DNA of 64,000 bases from Halobacillus_B sp963739045. Lineage in GTDB: Bacteria; Bacillota; Bacilli; Bacillales; Halobacillaceae. The stretch lies in the NCBI GenBank assembly GCA_963739045.1, contig CAVTYY010000004.1, forward strand, positions 1 through 64,000, in the 5' to 3' direction. The notes under the pieces are model-generated. The model was not told the origin of the DNA. It was given only the letters and a program-made list of their open reading frames with translations, and did no database searches. This document shows, piece by piece, positions 24,059 to 32,751 of this stretch (positions within the stretch are counted from its first letter, which is position 1; the number at the start of each line of letters is the position of its first letter). The position numbers and the translations under genes were made by a program.

Positions 24059-25549
24059 GTGGAAGATGTCTTGAAAATTAATGAAAAGGATAATGTAGCG
24101 GTAGCTCTTAAGGATTTGTCAAAGGGCACCCGGTTTCAAGTAGAGGAACGGGAAGTAGAAATTACTTCAGATGTTCCACGGGGCCATAAAATTGCCTTAA
24201 CCTCCTTAGGAAAAGGGGAGGACGTGGTGAAGTATGGTTTTCCTATCGGTCACACGGAAACAGAGGTGCAGCTTGGAGACTGGGTGCATACGTCCAATAC
24301 GAAAACGAATCTTGCGGGAGTCGACGAGTATGAGTATCATCCTCGTTTTGCCGAAAACCCGTTTAAAAAAGAAAATTTAACCTTTCAAGGATTTAAACGG
24401 AGCGACGGACGTGTCGGCATTCGTAATGAACTCTGGATTGTCCCGACTGTCGGATGTGTGAACGGTATTGCTGAACAGATTATTAAACTATTTCAGGCAG
24501 AGGTTGGAGACATTGCTCCGTTTGACAATATTCAAGTGCTGAAGCATAACTATGGCTGTTCTCAGCTTGGTGACGACCATTTGAATACGAAAACGATTCT
24601 CGGAAATGCGGTGAAGCACCCTAATGCAGGAGGCGTCCTCGTCCTTGGCCTGGGCTGTGAGAATAATAATGTCTGGGAATTCGAGGAGTCTCTCGGAGAT
24701 TATGACAAAGACCGGATAAAATTTTTAGTTTCTCAGGATGTGTCCGACGAAATTGAAGAAGGAGTCAAGTATTTGCATGAGATCTATCAAGACGCCAAGG
24801 ATGATCATCGTGAAGAAGTACCGCTTTCTGAATTGAAAATTGGTTTAAAATGCGGAGGGTCAGATGGCTTCTCTGGAATTACGGCGAACCCGCTGCTTGG
24901 CAGATTGTCCGATTACATGGTCGCTCAAAACGGGACCACAGTCCTGACAGAAGTTCCGGAAATGTTTGGCGCGGAGAAGCTGTTGATGGAAAGAGCGAAG
25001 GATGAGGCTGTTTTTCTTAAAGTAGTCGATTTAATTAATGATTTTAAACAATATTTTATCAAACATGACCAGCCTATCTATGAAAATCCTTCTCCCGGAA
25101 ATAAAGACGGGGGCATTACAACGCTTGAGGATAAATCTCTCGGATGTACCCAGAAAGCCGGAACATCGGCAGTGACCGATGTGTTGAAATACGGAGAACC
25201 GCTCTCCACAAGGGGACTGAATTTATTGAGTTCGCCGGGAAATGATTTAGTAGCCTCCACCGCTTTAGCCGCTTCAGGCTGCCAAATCGTCCTGTTTACA
25301 ACAGGAAGAGGCACACCGTTCGGCTCTTTTGTACCAACCATGAAGATTTCTACGAATACCCAGCTTTATGAAAAGAAGAAACATTGGATTGATTTTAATG
25401 CGGGACAGCTGCTTGAAGGCCGCGATCCCGATGAAGTATTGCAGGAATTTATCCACTATATCATTGAAGTGGCAAGCGGGGATCTTGTGAACCATGAAAA
25501 AAATGATTTTCGTGAGATTGCCATTTTCAAATCAGGAGTCACGCTTTAA
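24059..25549 (+). CDS. uxaA: Altronate dehydratase
   Basis: The 496-residue iron-dependent dehydratase converts D-altronate to 2-keto-3-deoxygluconate. It is the full-length type: an N-terminal SAF domain (about 1-95, FPIGHTETEVQLGDWVHTSN) and a long C-terminal catalytic domain (GFKRSDGRVGIRNELWIVPT, HNYGCSQLGDDH, GLKCGGSDGFSGITANPL, SSPGNDLVASTALAASGCQI). GTG is the start with AAGGGAG upstream. The spacing of 21 bases to uxaC supports co-transcription. Confidence 0.95.
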   Translation: MEDVLKINEKDNVAVALKDLSKGTRFQVEEREVEITSDVPRGHKIALTSLGKGEDVVKYGFPIGHTETEVQLGDWVHTSNTKTNLAGVDEYEYHPRFAENPFKKENLTFQGFKRSDGRVGIRNELWIVPTVGCVNGIAEQIIKLFQAEVGDIAPFDNIQVLKHNYGCSQLGDDHLNTKTILGNAVKHPNAGGVLVLGLGCENNNVWEFEESLGDYDKDRIKFLVSQDVSDEIEEGVKYLHEIYQDAKDDHREEVPLSELKIGLKCGGSDGFSGITANPLLGRLSDYMVAQNGTTVLTEVPEMFGAEKLLMERAKDEAVFLKVVDLINDFKQYFIKHDQPIYENPSPGNKDGGITTLEDKSLGCTQKAGTSAVTDVLKYGEPLSTRGLNLLSSPGNDLVASTALAASGCQIVLFTTGRGTPFGSFVPTMKISTNTQLYEKKKHWIDFNAGQLLEGRDPDEVLQEFIHYIIEVASGDLVNHEKNDFREIAIFKSGVTL

Positions 25550-25565
25550 AAAGGAGAGTAGACTT

Positions 25566-26210
25566 ATGGATACGCTGTATGAGGAGTTAAAGGAAAAGAA
25601 AATTATTGCGATTATGAGAGGGATCCCAAGGGGGACGTCCCTTGAAGTGGCGCAAGCATTATACGACGGGGGCGTCAGGTTTCTGGAAGTGACGCTGAAT
25701 ACGGAAGGGGCGCTTGACATCATTTCCGAATTAAAGGAATCCTTTCATGACCAGCTTCGCATTGGGGCAGGAACGGTTTTAACGGCAGAACAAGCAGAGA
25801 AGGCCCACGCAGCAGGAGCGGGATATGTGATTTCCCCCCACTTTGATGAGGAAATCGTAACTTTCTGTCTGAGCCGGGGTATTCCTGTCTGGCCGGGGAC
25901 AATGACCCCCTCCGAGATGATGCGTGCAGTGAACCTAGGGGTATCTGCAGTGAAAGTCTTTCCCGTTGGGGCACTTGGAGTAACGTATATTAAGGATATT
26001 CGCGGCCCTTTCCCTCATATCAATATGATAGCCACTGGAGGAGTAAACTTAGAGAACATTCAAGAACTGCTTCGCTATGGAGTAATGGGAGTAGGGTTAG
26101 GCGGAAATCTGGTTAATAACCAACTCATTGCGGAAGGGAATTTTAAAGAAATAGAGAACTTGGCAAGACGATATGTAGCGAAAGTGGAAGAAGGTGTCGT
26201 TCATGGGTAA
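25566..26210 (+). CDS. kdgA: KDPG/KHG aldolase
   Basis: The 214-residue class I aldolase splits 2-keto-3-deoxy-6-phosphogluconate to pyruvate and glyceraldehyde-3-phosphate. The active-site Glu lies in FLEVTLNTEGAL, IGAGTVLTAEQAEKA follows, and the Schiff-base Lys is in SAVKVFPVGALG near residue 137. The frame opens 24 codons earlier inside uxaA, but AAAAGGAGAG lies before ATG 25566 and length then matches the family. It overlaps kdgK by eight bases. Confidence 0.95.
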   Translation: MDTLYEELKEKKIIAIMRGIPRGTSLEVAQALYDGGVRFLEVTLNTEGALDIISELKESFHDQLRIGAGTVLTAEQAEKAHAAGAGYVISPHFDEEIVTFCLSRGIPVWPGTMTPSEMMRAVNLGVSAVKVFPVGALGVTYIKDIRGPFPHINMIATGGVNLENIQELLRYGVMGVGLGGNLVNNQLIAEGNFKEIENLARRYVAKVEEGVVHG

Positions 26211-27192
26211 TCAAGCGGATGTAGTGACTATTGGCGAGAGTATGGTGCTCTTTCAGCCTTACACCAGCGGAACGATTAAGTACACACCCTTATTATCTAA
26301 ATCCGTAGGCGGGGCGGAATCTAATCTCGCCTTTGGACTTTCTCGTCTCGGAAAAAAGGTGCGCTGGATCAGTCGTGTAGGCAAGGATCCATTTGGCGAG
26401 CTTATTTTATCGACCCTTGCCGGAGAGGGGGTGGATGTCAGCCAAACCGTAAAGGATGGGGAAGCTCCGACAGCCCTTTATTTTAAAGAAGCGAAAACTC
26501 CCGGGGATCCAAGTGTATATTATTATCGGAAGCATTCAGCTGCGAGCAGGTTTTCACCTGAGCATATTGAATCGACCTGGTTCCAGGGAGCACGACACCT
26601 TCACGTTACAGGCATTACTCCAGCTTTAGGCGATAACACTGTGACCTTTATGAAAGAGGTGATGGTGAAAGCAAGAGAGCAAGGCTTGACCATTTCCTTC
26701 GACCCTAACTTACGTAGAAAGCTCTGGGAGGAAGAAGTAGCACGACAGGTCCTGCTTGAGCAGATCCCGCTGTGTGACATTTTTTTACCCGGCGTAGAGG
26801 AAGCAGAGTTTTTACTCGGCAAAAAGCCAGTGAATGAATATGGAGATCATTTCTTAGACATGGGCCCGGCAGTTGTGGCTATGAAATTAGGAGAGAAAGG
26901 ATCGGTCGGGTTTGTGAACGACCATATCTTCGAGGAACCCGCTTACGAAGTGAACCAAGTGATAGATACGGTAGGGGCAGGAGATGCTTATGCGGCAGGA
27001 CTGCTATCAGCTCTGTTAGATGAGGACGACTATTTACGGGAATCTACCCTTGAAAGAATTTTACCCGAAGCGTTGAAACGGGCTAATATTACTGGGGCTT
27101 TGGCCACTCAGTTTCAAGGAGATTGGGAGGGAGCCCTTACGTGGGAAGAGGTTCAGCAGCTACTTGATAAGAAAGAGGTCATCACAAGATAA
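26203..27192 (+). CDS. kdgK: 2-keto-3-deoxygluconate kinase
   Basis: The 329-residue PfkB-family sugar kinase phosphorylates KDG to KDPG with ATP. It shows the N-terminal substrate motif VGGAESNLAFGLSRLGKKVR, FDPNLRRKLWE, and the C-terminal signature DTVGAGDAYAAGLLSAL, with the catalytic Asp in GAGD. ATG 26203 is chosen because GGAAGAAGG ends eight bases upstream; a GTG three codons earlier is too close to it. The overlap with kdgA fits coupled translation of consecutive pathway steps. Confidence 0.95.
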   Translation: MGNQADVVTIGESMVLFQPYTSGTIKYTPLLSKSVGGAESNLAFGLSRLGKKVRWISRVGKDPFGELILSTLAGEGVDVSQTVKDGEAPTALYFKEAKTPGDPSVYYYRKHSAASRFSPEHIESTWFQGARHLHVTGITPALGDNTVTFMKEVMVKAREQGLTISFDPNLRRKLWEEEVARQVLLEQIPLCDIFLPGVEEAEFLLGKKPVNEYGDHFLDMGPAVVAMKLGEKGSVGFVNDHIFEEPAYEVNQVIDTVGAGDAYAAGLLSALLDEDDYLRESTLERILPEALKRANITGALATQFQGDWEGALTWEEVQQLLDKKEVITR

Positions 27193-27221
27193 TTCAGTCA
27201 TTTTTGGAAAGGGGATAGAGT

Positions 27222-28082
27222 ATGAGTGTTGGTGTTCTGGCTCATTTGTTCGGCAAACTTCCGTATAAAGAGCTTGCCTACAAAGTGGGTACCAAAGGCT
27301 TCACCCACGTCCAGTTAGCTCTTTGGAAGGCCTTCAATGATTATCCGTTTCATAAGCCAGGTATTATGAATCCCGGTCTTGCTGTAGATATACGAAAAGA
27401 ATTTGAAAAACATGGCGTATCGATTTCAGTTTTAGCTTGCTACCTTCATTTTTTCCAGGGAGATTCTAAAGTAAGGAGAGAAAATATCGACCGTTTCAAG
27501 GAACTGATTCGTCATGCAAAATATTTCGGTGCTCCTATGGTGGCCGCAGAAGTAGGAAAAATTCAGACCGAGCGATTGTCCGGGGATGAATGGCGGATCT
27601 TGAAAAGAACGCTGGAAGAGCTTGTAGAGGAGGCGGAGAGGTGGGGCGTCTATATCGGAATAGAGCCTGCCAACGATCACTTAATTGGTACTGCAAAGTC
27701 GCTCGATCAGATGCTTAAAGAAGTTCCTTCCTCCCATCTCGGGGTGGTTCTTGATCCGGGGAATTTGCTCCATGAAGAAAATTTTTATCAACAAAATGAA
27801 GTCATTAAAGAAGCGTTTCAGTTATTAGGCACGCGAATCATTGCTGGTCATGCCAAAGATCGGCTCGTTCGAGAAGATGGGCAGATCCAAACGGTGGTTC
27901 CGGGGAAAGGTCAATTAAATTACGAGCTCTATATGGAACTATTGGAGCAATACAAGCCTGGATCTTTCCTTGTTATGGAAGCGGCAAAAGAATATCAAAT
28001 GCTGGAAGCAAAAAGCTACATTGAGAAAATCCGTGAAGAAGCGAAATTTAAGGTGTCTGTCAGTCAGGAAATGATGCAGTAA
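27222..28082 (+). CDS. Sugar phosphate isomerase/epimerase in the pectin operon
   Basis: The 286-residue TIM-barrel (AP_endonuc_2) protein has FTHVQLALWKAF near the N-terminus, MVAAEVGKI, IGIEPANDHLIGTAKSLDQM (Glu metal ligand), LGVVLDPGNLL and IIAGHAKDRL, the usual metal-site positions. GGAAAGGGG is before the ATG, 29 bases after kdgK. The pathway from galacturonate to KDPG is already complete without it, so it may handle a side product of pectin breakdown, such as an unsaturated or modified uronate. That is inference. Confidence 0.85.
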   Translation: MSVGVLAHLFGKLPYKELAYKVGTKGFTHVQLALWKAFNDYPFHKPGIMNPGLAVDIRKEFEKHGVSISVLACYLHFFQGDSKVRRENIDRFKELIRHAKYFGAPMVAAEVGKIQTERLSGDEWRILKRTLEELVEEAERWGVYIGIEPANDHLIGTAKSLDQMLKEVPSSHLGVVLDPGNLLHEENFYQQNEVIKEAFQLLGTRIIAGHAKDRLVREDGQIQTVVPGKGQLNYELYMELLEQYKPGSFLVMEAAKEYQMLEAKSYIEKIREEAKFKVSVSQEMMQ

Positions 28083-28113
28083 GTGGAGAAAGTAATGATA
28101 AAGGAGAGGTTTG

Positions 28114-31100
28114 ATGAAAAAATCATGGAAAAGCCGATGGGCAATGGCTTACATTCTCGTTTTACTTTTCACCTGTATACCTACGACCGCGTTTGCCGCT
28201 GGCGGCCTGGGAGATGATTGGAACTTTAGGGCATTTGGATCGAACACGAGTGCAGAGAAAAATCCTCCCCCTGCCTTTAATGAAGATCAGTCCGTGACGA
28301 TTGATGCTTCAGGCGGGAAGATTGCGAGCAGTGAAGAAGGGCTTTCTTTCTACTATAAAGAAGTTTCTGCCGATGATAATTTTGAAATTCAAACCACAGC
28401 TTATGCAGACAGCTATAGTCCTGATAGTCAGCGATCGTTTGGACTAATGCTCCGAAACGGTGTGGGAGAGGATGGAGACAGCTCTAAGCAAGCGGCTCAT
28501 TACATAGCTGTTGGAGCACTCGATGATGCAATGAGAGGATTCTACAATAAAGATGGACTGAAAAAATTAGATGTCTTTTCTAATAACCCTCTGCCTGTGA
28601 CAGGAGAAAAGTATGATCTCTCTATTAAAAAGTCCGGAAATACATTTGAACTTACCTCTAATGGACAGAGTGAAACAGTCGTAGTCGATGATGCCTTTAT
28701 GGATGATCTCTATGTAGGGTTTTACGTAGCCCGTAATGGGAAGGTAACGTTTAGCCAGACAGATGTCGACGTTGTTGAGCAACCGATTGATCACTTAGAA
28801 GTAGATGCATCCGCTATGAAAACGGACTATTTAGTGGATGAGCCCCTGAATACAGACGGACTAAGCGTGAAAGCTGTCTATGCAAACGGGGAAGAAGCTG
28901 ACTTAACCAAAGACGACTATATCTTAACAGGCTTTGACAGCAGTGAAGCAGGAACCAACACGATATCGGTCACATATGGCGGCGCCAAAAGTACCATTGA
29001 CCTGACGATTAAAAGATTAGAACTTACAGATTTAAGTATTCACTACTACCCTGCTCAAACCACGTACTATGTTCAAGACGACTTTGATCCAGAGGGACTG
29101 GAAGTCGTTGGTGAATTTGATAATGGGTATAAAGAAGAAGTATTGTCCCCGGATCAATACAACCTTTCCATTGATGGACAAAAGCTTGATGCTGATACCC
29201 AGCTTACGCAACCTGGAGAGAATACAGTTTTAATTGCTTCAGATAAAAATCCAGACTTATCCGCTTCCTTTACCATTAATGTAAAAAATGAATCGGTAAA
29301 AAATCTTACGGTCAATCAACTGCCAAGAAAGACGCAGTATTTTATTGGCGATGCTTTAAATCTGGATGGATTGTCCGTTGAAGCTACTTATACAGATGGG
29401 GTAACCAAGCGATTATTGAAGGATCAATTGAGCGTTTCCGACCTAAACTCGGATACGATAGGAGATCAGGAAATTGTCGTCAGCTTTAAAGGAGCCGAAA
29501 CTTCTTTTACTGTAAACTTAAAAGAAAAGGAACTTCAAACCATTCAAGTAACCAGTTACCCGAAAACCACCTATGATACAGGCGAAGCTTTTCAACAAGA
29601 CGGTTTAGAAGTATCTGAGGTTTACGATAACGGCGATCAAGTGGCTCTGGATCAAGATGAATACAGCCTGGATACTTCCAAGGTTAATCGTGATGAGCCA
29701 GGCGTCTATCCGATTACGATTACGCCGAAGAATGAAAATCTTGATCCCATTACGTTAAACATCACGGTTCGTGAGGAGACTGAGCCAAAGTGGAAAACGA
29801 TTGAATTTGGACAGTCTTCAGGTGAGGATACCAACTATGTGGAGAGCGGTGATGATGGAACCATTCATCTTGTAGCCGAGCCAGGAGGCGGAAAAATCAC
29901 CGGTGACCATGATGGGATCACCTACTATTACACAGAAATTGACGGAACCGAAGACAATTTCAGCCTATCCGCAGATATTAAGGTGAATCGGTATGCCAAA
30001 CAACCGAACCATGATGGGCAAGAATCTTTCGGTATCATGGCTCGTGATGCGATTGGGGAAAATGGCGACTCTAGTGTCTTTGCCTCTAATATTGCAGCAA
30101 TCGGCGGATTTAGTGGAGGAACGCAGGATAAAAACGGAACACAGCTGTTTATCCGGGACGGCGTTACCTCTCAAGACGGAGCAGGAAGTAACGGCATTCA
30201 AAAAGTCATGCTGGACGATGAAAAACCAACCACTAGCAATACCTACCCTGCAGAAGAATACCATTTAACCTTGTCCAAAACCAATAGTGGCTATACAGGT
30301 CAGTTAAATGATGGCAACAGAGAAATATTCTTTGAACCAGACATTTTAACGGTCCAGGATTCGAAAGTTTATGTAGGATTTTACACAGCGAGACTAGCAG
30401 ATATTGAAGTAAGCCATATTCAATTTTCAAAAACGGGAGCTGCCACGGACCCGCCAAAGGTAGAGGCGCCTAAAGAACCGACCGAACCTGAATTCTCCAT
30501 TTTATCACGGAGTAAAACGTCTGATGAAAATTATGAACTCCTGTTAAAATCGAATGTTGATGGCAGAGTAACAGTAAAAGAAGGAACTAAAGTCATCAGC
30601 CGTGATCAAGCAGTCAAGGAAGGAAGTCCGCTTTCCATTCCAACCGAACTGCCGAACAATGAGAACACGAATTTCAGCTTGACGTTCGTACCTGATGATA
30701 CGCAATTTTTGACCTCGTACCATAAACAAGTGAAGAACTTTACAGTAACGCGAAAAACATTTGTTCAAGGTCAGAAGATTTACGTAACCCCGGATGGGAC
30801 AAGTTATGGAACGGGTACAAAGGAAGAGCCGCTTAATTTAGACACGGCCATTGAATACGTTCTTCCAGGTCAAACCATTGAACTTGCGGACGGCAACTAT
30901 GTTCGGGACGCTAAACTTGAAATCTCTAAATACAATGACGGACGAAAAGGAGCTATGAAATCGCTGGTTGCTGAAGAGGGCTCAGCTCCCGTAATTGATT
31001 TTGACAAAAAATCAGAAGGAGTCGTCTTAAGCGGAAACTACTGGCATGTAAAAGGTATCGACTTTGCCCACTCGGCAGTAAATACCCATGGATTTACTGT

Positions 31101-32205
31101 AGGAGGAGATCACAATATCGTGGAAGCAAGCCGTTTCTATGAAAATGGAGGCACTGGATTGCAAATCAGCCGTACGGACGCGGGTGAAGCAAAAAAAGAC
31201 TGGCCGTCCGACAACCTTATTTTAAATAGTGAGTCGTTTGACAATCGCGACCCATCTGATAACAATGCGGATGGGTTTGCAGCGAAATTAACAGCAGGAG
31301 AAAACAACGTGTTCCGCGGTTGTATTTCACACCATAACATTGATGATGGCTGGGATCTTTATACGAAAGCAGGAACGGGTGCCATTGGTGCGGTGTTGAT
31401 TGAGGATAGCATTGCGTATGGGAATGGAACCCTTACAGATGGAACAGTTGGTGACGGAGACAAGAATGGTTTCAAGCTTGGCGGAGAAGGTATTCATGTC
31501 CCTCACATTATTCGTAACAGCCTTGCTTTTAATAATGGAGCGGACGGCATTACGAGTAATAGCAACCCGGGTGTTCGTGCAGACCATGATATTTCCTTTA
31601 ACAACGGAGGAAGTAACTTGAATTTCACGACGTATTCTAATATCCAGGAAGACTTTAAGATTGATCAGTTCATCTCCTATAAAACGGAAGATGGAAATAA
31701 AGATCAGTACCCTGAAGAATTGGAATCTGATGAGAACTTTTTATTCGATGGGGAAGTCAGTAAAAACGCCTCGGGAGTAGTGCTTACGGATGACAACTTT
31801 ACGAGTTTAACTCCAGATCTTCCATTTAAGCGAGACGAGCAGGGGAATATAATCACTGGAAATTTCATGGATTTTCATCTTCTAGCTGCGGCGGAGTGGA
31901 AACCATCCACGATTAAAAAGCCGAAGCATAAGCAGCACCACGGAAATGGACCGAAAGCGAAAGTTTCCATCACTTTGCAAGATGGAATTTCAGCAAATGA
32001 AGTAGATGTTTCTACTATTCGTGTGAATGGGGAGCTGAAACCATTGGATAAATATAAGAAGCAGCATAAGGGAAGTCTTGAAATTGAATTTTCCCGTGGC
32101 CAATTGGCTTCGATGTTAGAAAAGGGAAATCAAAAAGTAACACTTACAGGAAATCTTCAGTCAGGATTGCCATTTCAGGCCACTAGTCAAATTAACGTGA
32201 GATAA
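28114..32205 (+). CDS. Secreted multi-module pectate lyase, PL9 family
   Basis: This exported 1363-residue enzyme cleaves polygalacturonate by beta-elimination. It has a signal peptide (1-29, cut after AFA), a jelly-roll-like module (30-225), four bacterial Ig-like repeats (about 226-556, each opening with an L-x-V/I strand and a D-G-L turn), a second copy of the jelly-roll-like module (558-770), a Pro-rich linker, a beta-sandwich-like stretch, and a PL9 parallel beta-helix (883-1254). Catalytic PL9 blocks are NADGFAAKLTAG (about 1050), DDGWDLYTK (1077) and NGFKLGG (1117), the region that holds the Ca ligands and catalytic Lys in Pel9A. No LPXTG anchor is seen. ATG 28114 follows AAGGAGAGG. 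It is last in the uxa-kdg operon. Confidence 0.92.
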   Translation: MKKSWKSRWAMAYILVLLFTCIPTTAFAAGGLGDDWNFRAFGSNTSAEKNPPPAFNEDQSVTIDASGGKIASSEEGLSFYYKEVSADDNFEIQTTAYADSYSPDSQRSFGLMLRNGVGEDGDSSKQAAHYIAVGALDDAMRGFYNKDGLKKLDVFSNNPLPVTGEKYDLSIKKSGNTFELTSNGQSETVVVDDAFMDDLYVGFYVARNGKVTFSQTDVDVVEQPIDHLEVDASAMKTDYLVDEPLNTDGLSVKAVYANGEEADLTKDDYILTGFDSSEAGTNTISVTYGGAKSTIDLTIKRLELTDLSIHYYPAQTTYYVQDDFDPEGLEVVGEFDNGYKEEVLSPDQYNLSIDGQKLDADTQLTQPGENTVLIASDKNPDLSASFTINVKNESVKNLTVNQLPRKTQYFIGDALNLDGLSVEATYTDGVTKRLLKDQLSVSDLNSDTIGDQEIVVSFKGAETSFTVNLKEKELQTIQVTSYPKTTYDTGEAFQQDGLEVSEVYDNGDQVALDQDEYSLDTSKVNRDEPGVYPITITPKNENLDPITLNITVREETEPKWKTIEFGQSSGEDTNYVESGDDGTIHLVAEPGGGKITGDHDGITYYYTEIDGTEDNFSLSADIKVNRYAKQPNHDGQESFGIMARDAIGENGDSSVFASNIAAIGGFSGGTQDKNGTQLFIRDGVTSQDGAGSNGIQKVMLDDEKPTTSNTYPAEEYHLTLSKTNSGYTGQLNDGNREIFFEPDILTVQDSKVYVGFYTARLADIEVSHIQFSKTGAATDPPKVEAPKEPTEPEFSILSRSKTSDENYELLLKSNVDGRVTVKEGTKVISRDQAVKEGSPLSIPTELPNNENTNFSLTFVPDDTQFLTSYHKQVKNFTVTRKTFVQGQKIYVTPDGTSYGTGTKEEPLNLDTAIEYVLPGQTIELADGNYVRDAKLEISKYNDGRKGAMKSLVAEEGSAPVIDFDKKSEGVVLSGNYWHVKGIDFAHSAVNTHGFTVGGDHNIVEASRFYENGGTGLQISRTDAGEAKKDWPSDNLILNSESFDNRDPSDNNADGFAAKLTAGENNVFRGCISHHNIDDGWDLYTKAGTGAIGAVLIEDSIAYGNGTLTDGTVGDGDKNGFKLGGEGIHVPHIIRNSLAFNNGADGITSNSNPGVRADHDISFNNGGSNLNFTTYSNIQEDFKIDQFISYKTEDGNKDQYPEELESDENFLFDGEVSKNASGVVLTDDNFTSLTPDLPFKRDEQGNIITGNFMDFHLLAAAEWKPSTIKKPKHKQHHGNGPKAKVSITLQDGISANEVDVSTIRVNGELKPLDKYKKQHKGSLEIEFSRGQLASMLEKGNQKVTLTGNLQSGLPFQATSQINVR

Positions 32206-32207
32206 GG

Positions 32208-32237
32208 AAAAGAAGAGGGAATCCCCTCTTCTTTTCA
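32208..32237 (+). terminator. Terminator of the uxaB-pel9 operon
   Basis: AAAAGAAGAGGG pairs with CCCTCTTCTTTT across a short AAT-type loop just after the lyase stop codon. Confidence 0.92.
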
Positions 32238-32488
32238 AAATTTACAGCTCTATTATCCGATGCTGTTAATCATTTGGTGCTTTTTTATTGATAAGACCTA
32301 CCTGGTTCCGTTCCGAAATTACAAGACAATGGTCCAGGAAATGTACGGAACCATTAATGAAAGTATTGACGCTGGAAAAGTGTACCGTCAATTCTCAACT
32401 AGCCCATGCCATGCAAATTGGCTTTCATAGATCAACGGATGAATCAATAACTTTTTCCAGGTTCACATGACATTTTGTAATAGAAATA

Positions 32489-32640
32489 GGTTTCGTTCCT
32501 CTATTGTTCGTAAAGGGGGGAGGGAAACGTCGAGACTCCTGTGGGAGAAGAGTACAGGTACGGCTGAGGAGACTCAGCGGACGCCCACGGAAAGCGAGAT
32601 GTTTCCCGGCCCCCTTTTCTCTTATTTAATTAACGAAACC
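32489..32640. repeat. Palindromic intergenic repeat element
   Basis: A 152-base imperfect palindrome. Arm pairs fall at exactly mirrored positions: GGTTTCGTT (32489) with AACGAAACC (32632), GGGGG (32515) with CCCCC (32610), GGGAAAC (32522) with GTTTCCC (32601), and GTGGG (32541) with CCCAC (32584). Its core (GAGACTCCTGTGGGAG, CCCACGGAAAGCGAG) resembles a short repeat common between genes of Bacillaceae. An 11-base direct repeat, CATAGATCAAC, lies further out at 32426 and 32696. The rest of the 546-base gap (32238-32751) has no gene, only a second weak inverted repeat (TGGTTCCGT at 32303, ACGGAACCA at 32345). Confidence 0.75.
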
Positions 32641-32751
32641 CTTTTCAACAATAGGGATTCTTTTATGGTAGAACTGACTTGACTTTTTTCACTTCCATAG
32701 ATCAACACTGAGATTGACCAGAACCAAATTTACAAGAAAGAGGGAACAAAA

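Noticed and set aside
32288..32682. Two short plus-strand frames in the gap after the pectate lyase
   Set aside because: They run through the palindromic repeat and do not have ribosome sites or recognisable products.
32426..32706. An insertion sequence in the gap
   Set aside because: No transposase frame is present; only a palindrome and short direct repeats are seen, so it is reported as a repeat element.
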